Assembly: GCA_019322855.1 (NCBI GenBank)
Contig: JAHWIA010000011.1
Coordinates: forward strand, 1 to 12,776
DNA: 12,776 bases
Direction: 5' to 3'
Source: Candidatus Woesearchaeota archaeon
GTDB lineage: Archaea > Nanobdellota > Nanobdellia > Woesearchaeales > WJKV01
The position numbers and the translations under genes were made by a program. Of the stretch, positions 1 to 5,809 are shown in pieces. The notes below the pieces were generated by a model. The model searched no databases, was not told the origin of the DNA, and saw nothing but the letters and a program-made list of their open reading frames with translations. Each line of letters opens with the position of its first letter. Position 1 is the stretch's first letter.

Positions 1-154
1 ATGTCAGCCAATTAGGAAGCGCCTCTCCTGCAGCGCCGATCGCGCCCTTCGGAAGCCCTGGTTCTGTAGGGATTGCAGGTTTTTTTATCAGCACTATAGC
101 GATAATGATAAAGAATATGACCAATAATATAATCAATAATTTAGGATTTTTCAT
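1..154 (-). CDS. N-terminus of a membrane-anchored or secreted protein (partial)
   Basis: The first 51 codons of a minus-strand gene that leaves the window at the left edge. The protein begins MKNPKLLIILLVIFF and continues hydrophobic to about residue 23, followed by two lysines. This is one transmembrane segment or an uncleaved signal anchor; no signal-peptidase or lipobox Cys site is visible. The next 25 residues are rich in Pro, Gly and Ala (PAIPTEPGLPKGAIGAAGEA), which suggests a flexible stalk before an extracytoplasmic domain that is not in the window. The start is supported by a GGTGA Shine-Dalgarno core at 162-166, 7 bases before the ATG, and by a TATA box at 193-200. Function cannot be assigned from this fragment. 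Confidence 0.6.
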   Translation of the reverse strand, partial: MKNPKLLIILLVIFFIIIAIVLIKKPAIPTEPGLPKGAIGAAGEALPNWLT

Positions 155-192
155 CTATGCATCACCTTTTTTGTCTTAAAAAGAATTAATTG

Positions 193-200
193 TATTTAAA
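193..200 (-). promoter_or_regulatory. TATA box for the partial gene at 1-154
   Basis: TTTAAATA on the minus strand. A start site about 26 bases downstream would lie near 170, giving a leader of about 16 bases that contains the GGTGA ribosome-binding site at 162-166. This is one of the few promoters here that yields a leadered transcript. Confidence 0.5.
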
Positions 201-211
201 CTTTGTTGAAA

Positions 212-721
212 TCATGTTTCATAATAAAGATGACCAAAAGTTGTTCTTTTATTGTATCCAAGAGCTTTCTCTGCAAACTCTTTGTCTATAGGAAACCTTT
301 CCATAACTTCTTGCGGCAGTTCTCCAAAAACTTCAAGCTTAGGAACAGTGATAGAGTCTAATCCATCTCTGACTCTTCTTTTATGCTCGAACTTTTCAGC
401 GCCATAGAACATCGTGAAGATCATGAGTGATTTCAAGCCAGCATCAACCAACTGCGGAAGTTCTTCTCCTTTGAACATTGCAGCTGCGACAACATAAATC
501 TTAGGTCCTGCCTCTTTGCCTTGACATTCTGATACATGATAAAGAGTAAGATCCAAACCATAGATTTCAGCAGACTCTCTTAAGTCCTGGACAAGATATT
601 GTCCTAGAACCTCGTCTGTCAATGAAGGACTTCCATCAGGCTGTAGCCAAAGAGTGTTCTCGACACCTTCTCTTCCCTTACTGCTTTCATCATCGCCTTG
701 CTTGACGCGTATTCTTACCAT
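212..721 (-). CDS. Unrecognised soluble protein, 169 aa
   Basis: An intact frame with normal codon use and its own promoter, but no family that I recognise. The N-terminus (MVRIRVKQGDDESSKGREG) is polar and probably flexible. The rest reads as a mixed alpha/beta domain: a helix near 37-52, a strand-like LTLYHV near 58-63, IYVVAAAMF near 75-83, a helix LVDAGLKSLMIFTMF near 90-104, and a hydrophilic C-terminus ending GHLYYET. There is no clear membrane segment (the LMIFTMF stretch is too short), no Cys cluster and no recognisable nucleotide-binding motif. The start is supported by a TATA box centred 26-27 bases upstream and the absence of any ribosome-binding site, so the mRNA is probably leaderless. 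It sits 31 bases downstream of the next minus-strand gene but has its own promoter. Confidence 0.7.
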   Translation of the reverse strand: MVRIRVKQGDDESSKGREGVENTLWLQPDGSPSLTDEVLGQYLVQDLRESAEIYGLDLTLYHVSECQGKEAGPKIYVVAAAMFKGEELPQLVDAGLKSLMIFTMFYGAEKFEHKRRVRDGLDSITVPKLEVFGELPQEVMERFPIDKEFAEKALGYNKRTTFGHLYYET

Positions 722-743
722 AAATTTGCTAGAAAAAAATGAA

Positions 744-751
744 TATTTAAA
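744..751 (-). promoter_or_regulatory. TATA box, leaderless promoter of 212-721
   Basis: TTTAAATA on the minus strand, centred 26.5 bases before the ATG at 721. No Shine-Dalgarno sequence precedes that ATG, so transcription is expected to start at or next to it. The box lies only a few bases upstream of the 753-1421 stop codon, inside the space of about 30 bases between the two genes. Confidence 0.6.
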
Positions 752-752
752 T

Positions 753-1421
753 TTATTGTCTGATTAATAAAGCAGCCAGGTCTTTTCTGAAGCTTTCATA
801 ATCCATTCGTCCGGGTCTGTAAGCATAGAAAGGCTCGAATTCATCAGGCAATGCTTTCCTGACTTTTTTCGGCAATCTATGAGCTCTCTTTCTACTGACT
901 GGATAATCTGTAACATTTCCTTGATTATCAAGTATGAAAGTTGCAGCAGTCACCCTCTGTATCAAAGTGCCATCTGGTTTTGATAAATTGAAATCAAGAT
1001 ATACTCTCTCATTATCAAAACTTCTTGTGCTTATGAGTTCGTTTGCGATCGCAATTGCATTCTTTTCCTTGACATGGGGCAGAACCCTTCTGTCAGGAAG
1101 AAGCATGTATATAACAATGAAACTCTTGTGCAATAAAGAGCTCCTCTTTATCAAGGGATCTGTAGGAGGCTCTATAGAAGCGACATCTGTTTCTTCGTGC
1201 AATTCAACTTCAAGCCTCTCATTGTCAGAAAAATAAAACAATGCATTGTCTATCCAGTCAAAATCCACTTCATAACCTTCTGACTTTCTTTTTCTTCGCT
1301 TGCGCCTTTCGCTCTGCCCTTTGTAAGAGCGATGAAAAAAAGAAACTCCTGCTGCAGAAAAAACTTGCTCAAGAGAAAGCTCTAATAAGGTCTTTGCTTC
1401 TGTTGCTGGGTTTTTAATCAT
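753..1421 (-). CDS. Unrecognised basic protein, 222 aa
   Basis: An intact frame with no family that I recognise. After a helical N-terminus (ATEAKTLLELSLEQVFSAAG, about 6-25) there is a dense basic patch, RRKRRKRK near 39-46, which could contact nucleic acid or acidic lipid. It is followed by an acidic stretch (FDWIDNALFYFSDNERLEVELHEE). The centre holds a hydrophobic IVIYMLL segment followed by DRRVLPHVKEKNAIAIANELI. A strand-like part (VYLDFNLSKPDG, TAATFILDNQGNV) leads to a second basic region (SRKRAHRLPKKVRKALP). The ATG at 1421 is preferred over a TTG one codon upstream because the TATA box at 1447-1454 places transcription next to it and no ribosome-binding site is present. Function unknown. 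Confidence 0.7.
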   Translation of the reverse strand: MIKNPATEAKTLLELSLEQVFSAAGVSFFHRSYKGQSERRKRRKRKSEGYEVDFDWIDNALFYFSDNERLEVELHEETDVASIEPPTDPLIKRSSLLHKSFIVIYMLLPDRRVLPHVKEKNAIAIANELISTRSFDNERVYLDFNLSKPDGTLIQRVTAATFILDNQGNVTDYPVSRKRAHRLPKKVRKALPDEFEPFYAYRPGRMDYESFRKDLAALLIRQ

Positions 1422-1446
1422 CAAAAACTAACAACTTTTACGATGA

Positions 1447-1454
1447 TATATAAA
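1447..1454 (-). promoter_or_regulatory. TATA box, leaderless promoter of 753-1421
   Basis: TTTATATA on the minus strand, centred about 29 bases before the ATG at 1421. With no Shine-Dalgarno sequence between box and ATG, a leaderless or nearly leaderless transcript is expected. Confidence 0.55.
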
Positions 1455-1479
1455 TCTTATCCAAAAATATATAGAAAAA

Positions 1480-2256
1480 CTATTCTTCTTCATCACGACT
1501 GACTGGACGTGCGAATTTCAACAAATGTGCATGCTCATAACGAATTCCTAGATTGCCTGCCAGTATTGTCTGATATCTTCTTTTGTGTTCATCATCTCTG
1601 AACCTAAAAGGCCTTAGGCTGAATCTTTCCATCTCTTCTTGCATAACCATCTGGAACATAACTTCTGAGGGATGGTCTCTTGCAAATTCATGTCCGTGAT
1701 ATTCCAATTCTATATCCTTAGGTTTGTACATTCTGATGGTTGGTCCAATTCTTGTTCTTTCTGATTGGTAATACGGAATCAATCCAAGAGTTATTGTTTT
1801 TAGATCCTTTTCCATCTGTTTCATCCAAATGACTTCATTCCCTGCACGTAATCCAACATGTCTTGTGCTCCATCTGTTCTGGCCATGCGCAGTATCTTGT
1901 CTGAAGAATTCGTCGCCTTCGCCTTGGTGGCCCCTAAATAATATATGACAAGTATGCATATCTGCAGCACCAGCTGCAAGCATCTTTTTTCTGTAATCAT
2001 TAGTAGGGTAATGGTTTACATTGCAGATGACAAGGTATTCTGTTTCGTCTTCAGTCTTTACAGCATGTATGTGCCTTTTTCTTTGCTGGTTCAATCTTCT
2101 CACTAAAGAGCCAACATTTCCTTTTAGATTAGAAAACATGTGAGGTTCGAACTTGAACTGTGGTTCGATTGTGCAGAATTCGCCAGTTTCATCTAGCCTG
2201 TCGCAGATGTGCTGCCTCATTGTTGCTAGTTTCTGGTTTGCGTTTGGTACAGCCAT
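1480..2256 (-). CDS. Unrecognised His-rich protein, 258 aa
   Basis: Begins MAVPNANQKLATMRQHICDR. No family is recognised. Visible features: a beta-like stretch EYLVICNVNHYP near 73-84; a His/Cys-bearing run, ADMHTCHILFRGHQGEGDEF near 98-117, followed by DTAHGQNRWSTRHVGLRAGN; and later EYHGHEFARDHPSE near 185-198. So many His residues beside Asp and Glu could bind metal, but no known metalloenzyme signature fits. The C-terminus is basic, then acidic (RDEEE). The ATG at 2256 is chosen because the longer reading to 2283 would run through a TATA-like sequence. A GAGGT site lies only 3 bases before this ATG, which is unusually close; the next ATG, at 2220 (MRQHICDR), is the alternative. Cytoplasmic; no membrane segment. 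Confidence 0.65.
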   Translation of the reverse strand: MAVPNANQKLATMRQHICDRLDETGEFCTIEPQFKFEPHMFSNLKGNVGSLVRRLNQQRKRHIHAVKTEDETEYLVICNVNHYPTNDYRKKMLAAGAADMHTCHILFRGHQGEGDEFFRQDTAHGQNRWSTRHVGLRAGNEVIWMKQMEKDLKTITLGLIPYYQSERTRIGPTIRMYKPKDIELEYHGHEFARDHPSEVMFQMVMQEEMERFSLRPFRFRDDEHKRRYQTILAGNLGIRYEHAHLLKFARPVSRDEEE

Positions 2257-2270
2257 TTTACCTCGTTTTA

Positions 2271-2303
2271 TATATAAACACATCCCTGCAGACCCTTTAT
2301 AAA
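2271..2303 (-). promoter_or_regulatory. Two candidate TATA boxes for 1480-2256
   Basis: Two boxes compete. TTTATAAA at 2296-2303 predicts transcription from about 2274 and a leader of about 18 bases carrying the GAGGT site, consistent with the ATG at 2256. TTTATATA at 2271-2278 predicts a start near 2248, which would bypass that ATG and favour the one at 2220. The sequence alone does not settle it. Confidence 0.4.
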
Positions 2304-2329
2304 ACTTACGGGTTTTTGAACGGAGAATG

Positions 2330-2348
2330 TTCGAGATTTACAGTCGAA
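2330..2348. repeat. Short inverted repeat next to a TATA box
   Basis: TTCGA at 2330-2334 and TCGAA at 2344-2348, separated by 9 bases, end 3 bases before the TATA box of the membrane-protein gene at 2386. The position suits an operator or activator site, but arms of 5 bp can easily occur by chance. Confidence 0.25.
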
Positions 2349-2351
2349 ATA

Positions 2352-2359
2352 TATATAAA
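2352..2359 (+). promoter_or_regulatory. TATA box for the membrane protein at 2386-3240
   Basis: TATATAAA, centred about 30 bases before the GTG start at 2386. The predicted transcription start near 2382 leaves a leader of only a few bases. A GAGGTGAG sequence at 2383-2390 overlaps the GTG codon itself, so it cannot serve that codon as a normal Shine-Dalgarno site. Confidence 0.5.
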
Positions 2360-2385
2360 CCAGGAGTGCGTATTATAGTATAGAG

Positions 2386-3240
2386 GTGAGCCATATTTCT
2401 ACAAAGAAGCAGAAAGGTCTAGAAGGTGCAGTGAATTACACAGAGTTTGAGTTCAAGATTAGTTCTATAAGCCCTCATCCTGTCATAGAATACCTGAAAG
2501 AATATGGAGGAGAAGGTGTTAATATAGGCTCTAGATTAAAAGATGGAAGTATAGCTAGCGACAAATGGCTTCCTGAATTATATAACCCTTTCATAGAAAG
2601 CCTGAAACAGACAGCTGCAATGGTTGTCAGAAAAGCAGACAAGGGTTATGTAACAAGAGAAGACATTGAAGATATAGTCACTAGAGACACATATCCTTTA
2701 TTGAGAGTTTGGAAGCAGGAATGGTTGAAGGATAACAAATTTTATGACGGACTTGTTTCTTCTTTGCAGGAAAATAACAGATTGATTGCTTATTCTGTGT
2801 GCAAGGACAACAATATCATATTATATGATCCGTTCAAGATGTTCCAGAGACTGAACAGAAAGATGAACATTGCGATAGGCCTGTTTGCTGCAGGCGTTGT
2901 ATTGTTTGCATCAGCAGTCATATTTGGCTACAGGACATATAGAGCAGAGAGAGAAGAGATGAAAGAGGACGGTCAGAGAATAGAACGGATGGTCACACAC
3001 AATATCGAGACATTCAAGAAAGATTACAATGTTGACAATCTGATTGAAAGCAAAGTGCTTCCTTTATTCAAGAAAGAAAAGGAAATGACTTTTGAAGAAG
3101 CAGAACAAAGATTAAGAACTCTTCTAAGAGAAGAAGGTATAACAAAAAAAGGACAGATAGAAACAATAAGAACAGCAGTCTTCGAGGACAAAAGAGTGAA
3201 AGGGCTGCTGAAAATGGCTGAAAGATTCAGTGGAGATTAA
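2386..3240 (+). CDS. Single-pass membrane protein with charged helical tail, 284 aa
   Basis: Residues 1-160 form a soluble domain of unknown type, ending LYDPFKMFQRLNRKM. A single hydrophobic helix, about 161-182 (NIAIGLFAAGVVLFASAVIF), is followed by a long, strongly charged helical region (YRTYRAEREEMKEDGQRIER) and a Lys/Glu-rich C-terminus to 284 that may be a coiled coil. The N-terminus has no signal peptide. Basic residues flank both sides of the helix, so topology is open. The start used is GTG at 2386 (MSHISTKK). A GAGGTGA sequence overlapping it makes the exact start uncertain; a non-canonical ATT three codons later is the only nearby alternative. The stop overlaps the stop of the convergent gene by 4 bases. 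No family recognised; a role in membrane-linked scaffolding or sensing is only a guess. Confidence 0.7.
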   Translation: MSHISTKKQKGLEGAVNYTEFEFKISSISPHPVIEYLKEYGGEGVNIGSRLKDGSIASDKWLPELYNPFIESLKQTAAMVVRKADKGYVTREDIEDIVTRDTYPLLRVWKQEWLKDNKFYDGLVSSLQENNRLIAYSVCKDNNIILYDPFKMFQRLNRKMNIAIGLFAAGVVLFASAVIFGYRTYRAEREEMKEDGQRIERMVTHNIETFKKDYNVDNLIESKVLPLFKKEKEMTFEEAEQRLRTLLREEGITKKGQIETIRTAVFEDKRVKGLLKMAERFSGD

Positions 3241-4451
3241 TTCAACAGTTCAACTAAACGCACATCATTCTTTTTTCTTTCTGCCAAGTTTCTATGTACC
3301 AAATCCTCCCAATAAGAATCTGGTGTAATTCTATCAAGATTTAATCTTCCGGTTTCATAATCGAAAGGATCAGTAATAATTTCCCTTTGATTATAGAGTC
3401 TTCTCCCATCTAATGCAGAATACACTATAGTTCCTTTAACATTGAATTTTGCACGATGCACAATAGGCCCTCTTCCATTAGTATGTATTTCAGCTGCTTT
3501 TCTGGTATTAGTTAATTGAACTTTCCACATTGGGAAATACCAAACATCTCCATCAAGATCAAGTTTGATAGGGTCTGTTTTTCCTGTCTTAATAGATTCA
3601 GAATACTTCTTTTTTTTAATTGCTTTCTCAAGATATATTGGAACTGGATGGATTCCATTTCTGCCTACTTCGATATTAGGATCGTTTTCCAATTCCGGTT
3701 CGATTGGTGGCCCTCTCAATAAGAATCCAGTTGTTAGATCAACGATAGTAAGTTTATCAGTTCTTCGTATGAATGAATACGGCCTGTATACTAGCTCAGG
3801 CTTAATAGTACCTTTCTCTGGGTCTTTGAAAAAATCAATACTTATATTTCTAAAATTAGGATCAGACCAGATTTGAGCTCCTGAATTCTCAAGCGCCATT
3901 GTATTGAGAACATCAACAAGAGTGCTGTAATCCAAACAAGAAGTTTCTAGACCGTGATAATTTCTTTTGCATTCTTTATAACAAAATCTCGGACTGAATA
4001 TTTCAGCGGTTGTTCCTCTCAAGCTCCTCCAAGCATTTCCAATCTTTTGAAGAATCGCATTATAATCAGGGAGTGTCGGTAAAATATATTTTTTAGTTCT
4101 ATTTGTACTGACTTTAACAACCTCTGCTTCTTGAATTATTGGCGGTTCGCTAACCGCAGGTTCGAATACAGGCAGTTCCCTTCTCACAGGCACAGGCAGT
4201 TCGGTCCTAGCAGGAACTGGAGTACCATTCCCACGATAAGGAATAGGAAGATTTTCTTTAGGCTCAGGAAATTCAACAGCTACACTCTTTTGCCTTTGAA
4301 TTGCCAATTTTAGCAATCCTTTAGATTCTTCTAATCTACTTGCTTTTACTAGCCAAATCTTTCCATCAGTTATTGTACGCGCTCTGCTTGCCTTTTCATA
4401 ACAAACTTTTATCCTGGCTTCACATTCTTTTAGTTTTTGTTTATAATCCAT
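3237..4451 (-). CDS. Unrecognised protein with proline-rich linker, 404 aa
   Basis: Three parts are visible. Residues 1-55 are a charged helical region (KQKLKECEARIKVCYEKASRAR). Residues about 60-108 are a Pro-rich linker with a loose repeat (ELPVPVR, ELPVFEP, with PVPAR before). Residues 120-404 form a globular region with no family that I recognise. The globular part has Cys at 157, 161 and 172 (FCYKEC, SCLDYSTLV), two similar YRPYSF/YFPMWK aromatic patches, and a C-terminal stretch ALDGRRLYNQREIITDPFDYETG. No membrane segment or signal peptide. The start is well supported: GGAGGT at 4459-4464, 7 bases before the ATG, and an ATTTAAAT box at 4483-4490. It is the only gene of the right part of the window that lies head-to-tail with its neighbour, 62 bases downstream of the kinase, which makes it a candidate kinase partner or substrate (inference). 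Confidence 0.7.
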   Translation of the reverse strand: MDYKQKLKECEARIKVCYEKASRARTITDGKIWLVKASRLEESKGLLKLAIQRQKSVAVEFPEPKENLPIPYRGNGTPVPARTELPVPVRRELPVFEPAVSEPPIIQEAEVVKVSTNRTKKYILPTLPDYNAILQKIGNAWRSLRGTTAEIFSPRFCYKECKRNYHGLETSCLDYSTLVDVLNTMALENSGAQIWSDPNFRNISIDFFKDPEKGTIKPELVYRPYSFIRRTDKLTIVDLTTGFLLRGPPIEPELENDPNIEVGRNGIHPVPIYLEKAIKKKKYSESIKTGKTDPIKLDLDGDVWYFPMWKVQLTNTRKAAEIHTNGRGPIVHRAKFNVKGTIVYSALDGRRLYNQREIITDPFDYETGRLNLDRITPDSYWEDLVHRNLAERKKNDVRLVELLN

Positions 4452-4458
4452 TTTTCAT

Positions 4459-4490
4459 ACCTCCATTATTATTGGAATCAAAATTTAAAT
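4459..4490 (-). promoter_or_regulatory. Promoter and strong ribosome-binding site of 3237-4451
   Basis: An ATTTAAAT box at 4483-4490 and a full GGAGGT at 4459-4464, 7 bases from the ATG at 4451. This is the strongest Shine-Dalgarno match in the window. With a usual 26-base spacing, transcription would begin at or within the GGAGGT, so either the real spacing is shorter or some transcripts read in from the kinase gene. Confidence 0.5.
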
Positions 4491-4513
4491 TTGTATTTGT
4501 GAAAAAATTATAA

Positions 4514-5713
4514 TTATTCTAATCGATTTGATTGATAGTATCTGCTGTGTAGTGTTTCCCGCAAACGAAATATTTTCTCGACAAGAAAATTGTTATTATT
4601 CACTCTGGCAATCTTTCTAAGATAATCTATTTTTCTTTTATCCTCATTTAAGGAGGTTTGCTGTATCTGGGAATTTTGTCTATATTTTTCTTCTAATTCT
4701 ATCAGCTTGCTCTCGATTAGATTTGAATCATGGCTGCGTCTTTCTTCTCTTCTTCTGTTGAATTCTTCCTTTTGATCCTCATCCAGGCATATTTGAAATA
4801 TACTGATCTTAAAATGATCAAACAAAGTTAGAGGTTTTCGAGCATTGCTTGTTATTGTGTTTTCAATTGAGCCTTTTACAATGTTCTGGAAGAATCTATA
4901 TCCTGTTAATATGGCTGCTGCTTCTCTAGCATAGAACCAGAAGGAATCCTTTTTTCTGTTATTATAAAAATCTCTTAAATCTGCAGCCATTTCTTGAGCA
5001 GATTGATATCTTCTTTCTATTTGTGTAGCATAAGATTTTGCACATATTTTGTCTAGTTCTTTTGGTATATCGCTATTGATTTCAGACGGATTGCAAATGT
5101 GTCCTTCTGGTCTTTCACCTGTAATCATTTCACGTAATACCAAACCGAGAGAATAAAGATCGGATCTACAATCTTCTTCCCCACGCAACCGTTCGGGAGC
5201 CATGTACAATGGAGTTCCGCAAATAGTGGAACGTGTTGTTGTTACAACACCAGAATTGAGATTGTCAGTATTACTTTCCTCATCAATCAACACTGCTAAT
5301 CCAAAATCAGATAATTTAGTTGTTCCTGATTTGCCAAAAAGTATGTTGGATGGTTTTATATCACGATGAAGATGTCCTCGACTGTGCAAAGTAGCTAATG
5401 CTTCAAGAATACTTAAAGTGATTTCAATTGCAGTGCTATAATTGATTGGTCCTTGTTCTAATTTATTTGCAAGACTTCCTCCCTCCATGAATTCCATCTG
5501 AATGACTCTGCTTTCTGGGAAGAATTCATAGACAGGAACAATGTTCGGATGCTGTAATTGCGCGCTTGCCTCATCAAATGGATCTCCAAGCGAGTCATCA
5601 ATCTTTTTCAGCGCATATTCTTGCCCTAAATTGTTTTTAGCTTTATAGACAGTACCAAAACCGCCCTGTCCGATTGTTTCCAAAACCTCAAAATTTTCTA
5701 TTTTCATTTTCAT
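4514..5713 (-). CDS. Hanks-type Ser/Thr protein kinase
   Basis: Transfers phosphate from ATP to Ser/Thr of proteins. With the start at 5713 the product has 399 residues. The kinase core is clear: glycine loop GQGGFG at 15-20, ATP-contacting Lys in YALKK near 36, HRDIKPSN at 116-123 (catalytic Asp118, Lys120, Asn123), DFG at 136-138, a Ser/Thr-rich activation segment to APE at 172-174, DLYSLG from 185, and a late conserved Arg in RRYQSA. All catalytic residues are present, so it should be active. Lys36 to HPN is only about 19 residues, against roughly 34 in PknB, so the alpha-C region is shortened. Residues about 255-399 are a charged helical tail with coiled-coil character (LIESKLIELEEKYRQ). 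No clear membrane segment is visible, unlike many bacterial PknB-type kinases. Start uncertain: ATGs at 5746, 5737, 5713 and 5707 are all in frame. Possibly acquired from bacteria (inference). Confidence 0.92.
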   Translation of the reverse strand: MKMKIENFEVLETIGQGGFGTVYKAKNNLGQEYALKKIDDSLGDPFDEASAQLQHPNIVPVYEFFPESRVIQMEFMEGGSLANKLEQGPINYSTAIEITLSILEALATLHSRGHLHRDIKPSNILFGKSGTTKLSDFGLAVLIDEESNTDNLNSGVVTTTRSTICGTPLYMAPERLRGEEDCRSDLYSLGLVLREMITGERPEGHICNPSEINSDIPKELDKICAKSYATQIERRYQSAQEMAADLRDFYNNRKKDSFWFYAREAAAILTGYRFFQNIVKGSIENTITSNARKPLTLFDHFKISIFQICLDEDQKEEFNRRREERRSHDSNLIESKLIELEEKYRQNSQIQQTSLNEDKRKIDYLRKIARVNNNNFLVEKIFRLRETLHSRYYQSNRLE

Positions 5714-5758
5714 TGATAATAATGCAGAAACTTGCATAAAAAACATTATAGGTTTATT

Positions 5759-5806
5759 TTTTACGAAAAATGGCAAAATTATATAAATAATCGAGCTTTC
5801 GTAAAA
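5759..5806. promoter_or_regulatory. Inverted repeat flanking a shared TATA box: candidate operator
   Basis: TTTTACGAAA at 5759-5768 and TTTCGTAAAA at 5797-5806 are exact reverse complements with 28 bases between. The centre of symmetry (5782.5) falls on the TATA element at 5780-5787. One arm lies at the predicted start of kinase transcription, the other just before the ATG of the Lrp-type regulator. Each arm is itself nearly palindromic (TTT-CG-AAA). The geometry fits a dimeric or multimeric regulator controlling both genes, most simply the Lrp-type protein encoded here. Confidence 0.5.
5780..5787 (+). promoter_or_regulatory. TATA box, leaderless promoter of the Lrp-type gene
   Basis: TATATAAA, centred 26.5 bases before the ATG at 5810. 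Read on the other strand (TTTATATA) it may also serve the divergent kinase gene, predicting a start near 5758. The promoter fixes the start of the regulator gene at 5810 rather than an upstream in-frame ATG at 5732. Confidence 0.6.
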
Positions 5807-5809
5807 TTT

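Noticed and set aside
934..1236. Open frame of about 100 codons on the plus strand
   Set aside because: Lies wholly antisense to the 753-1421 gene, has no promoter in place and a low-complexity Ser/Leu-rich product.
3565..3876. Plus-strand open frame antisense to the proline-rich protein gene
   Set aside because: No promoter or ribosome-binding site, and its product is a mirror of the long gene's codon pattern.
3889..3950. Transglutaminase-like Cys motif (TSCLDYSTLV) in the 404-residue protein
   Set aside because: Only the Cys/Asp spacing is suggestive; no matching His/Asp triad is found downstream.
4135..4230. Tandem DNA repeat behind the proline-rich linker
   Set aside because: The similarity is limited to short CAGGCAGTTC-like stretches that code for the ELPV repeats; it is too irregular to be an independent repeat element.
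5714..5776. N-terminal extension of the kinase (from 5746 or 5776)
   Set aside because: The extra residues are hydrophobic and precede the normal beginning of the kinase fold; the longest form would cross the inverted repeat. Kept only as an uncertainty because no strong ribosome-binding site decides it.
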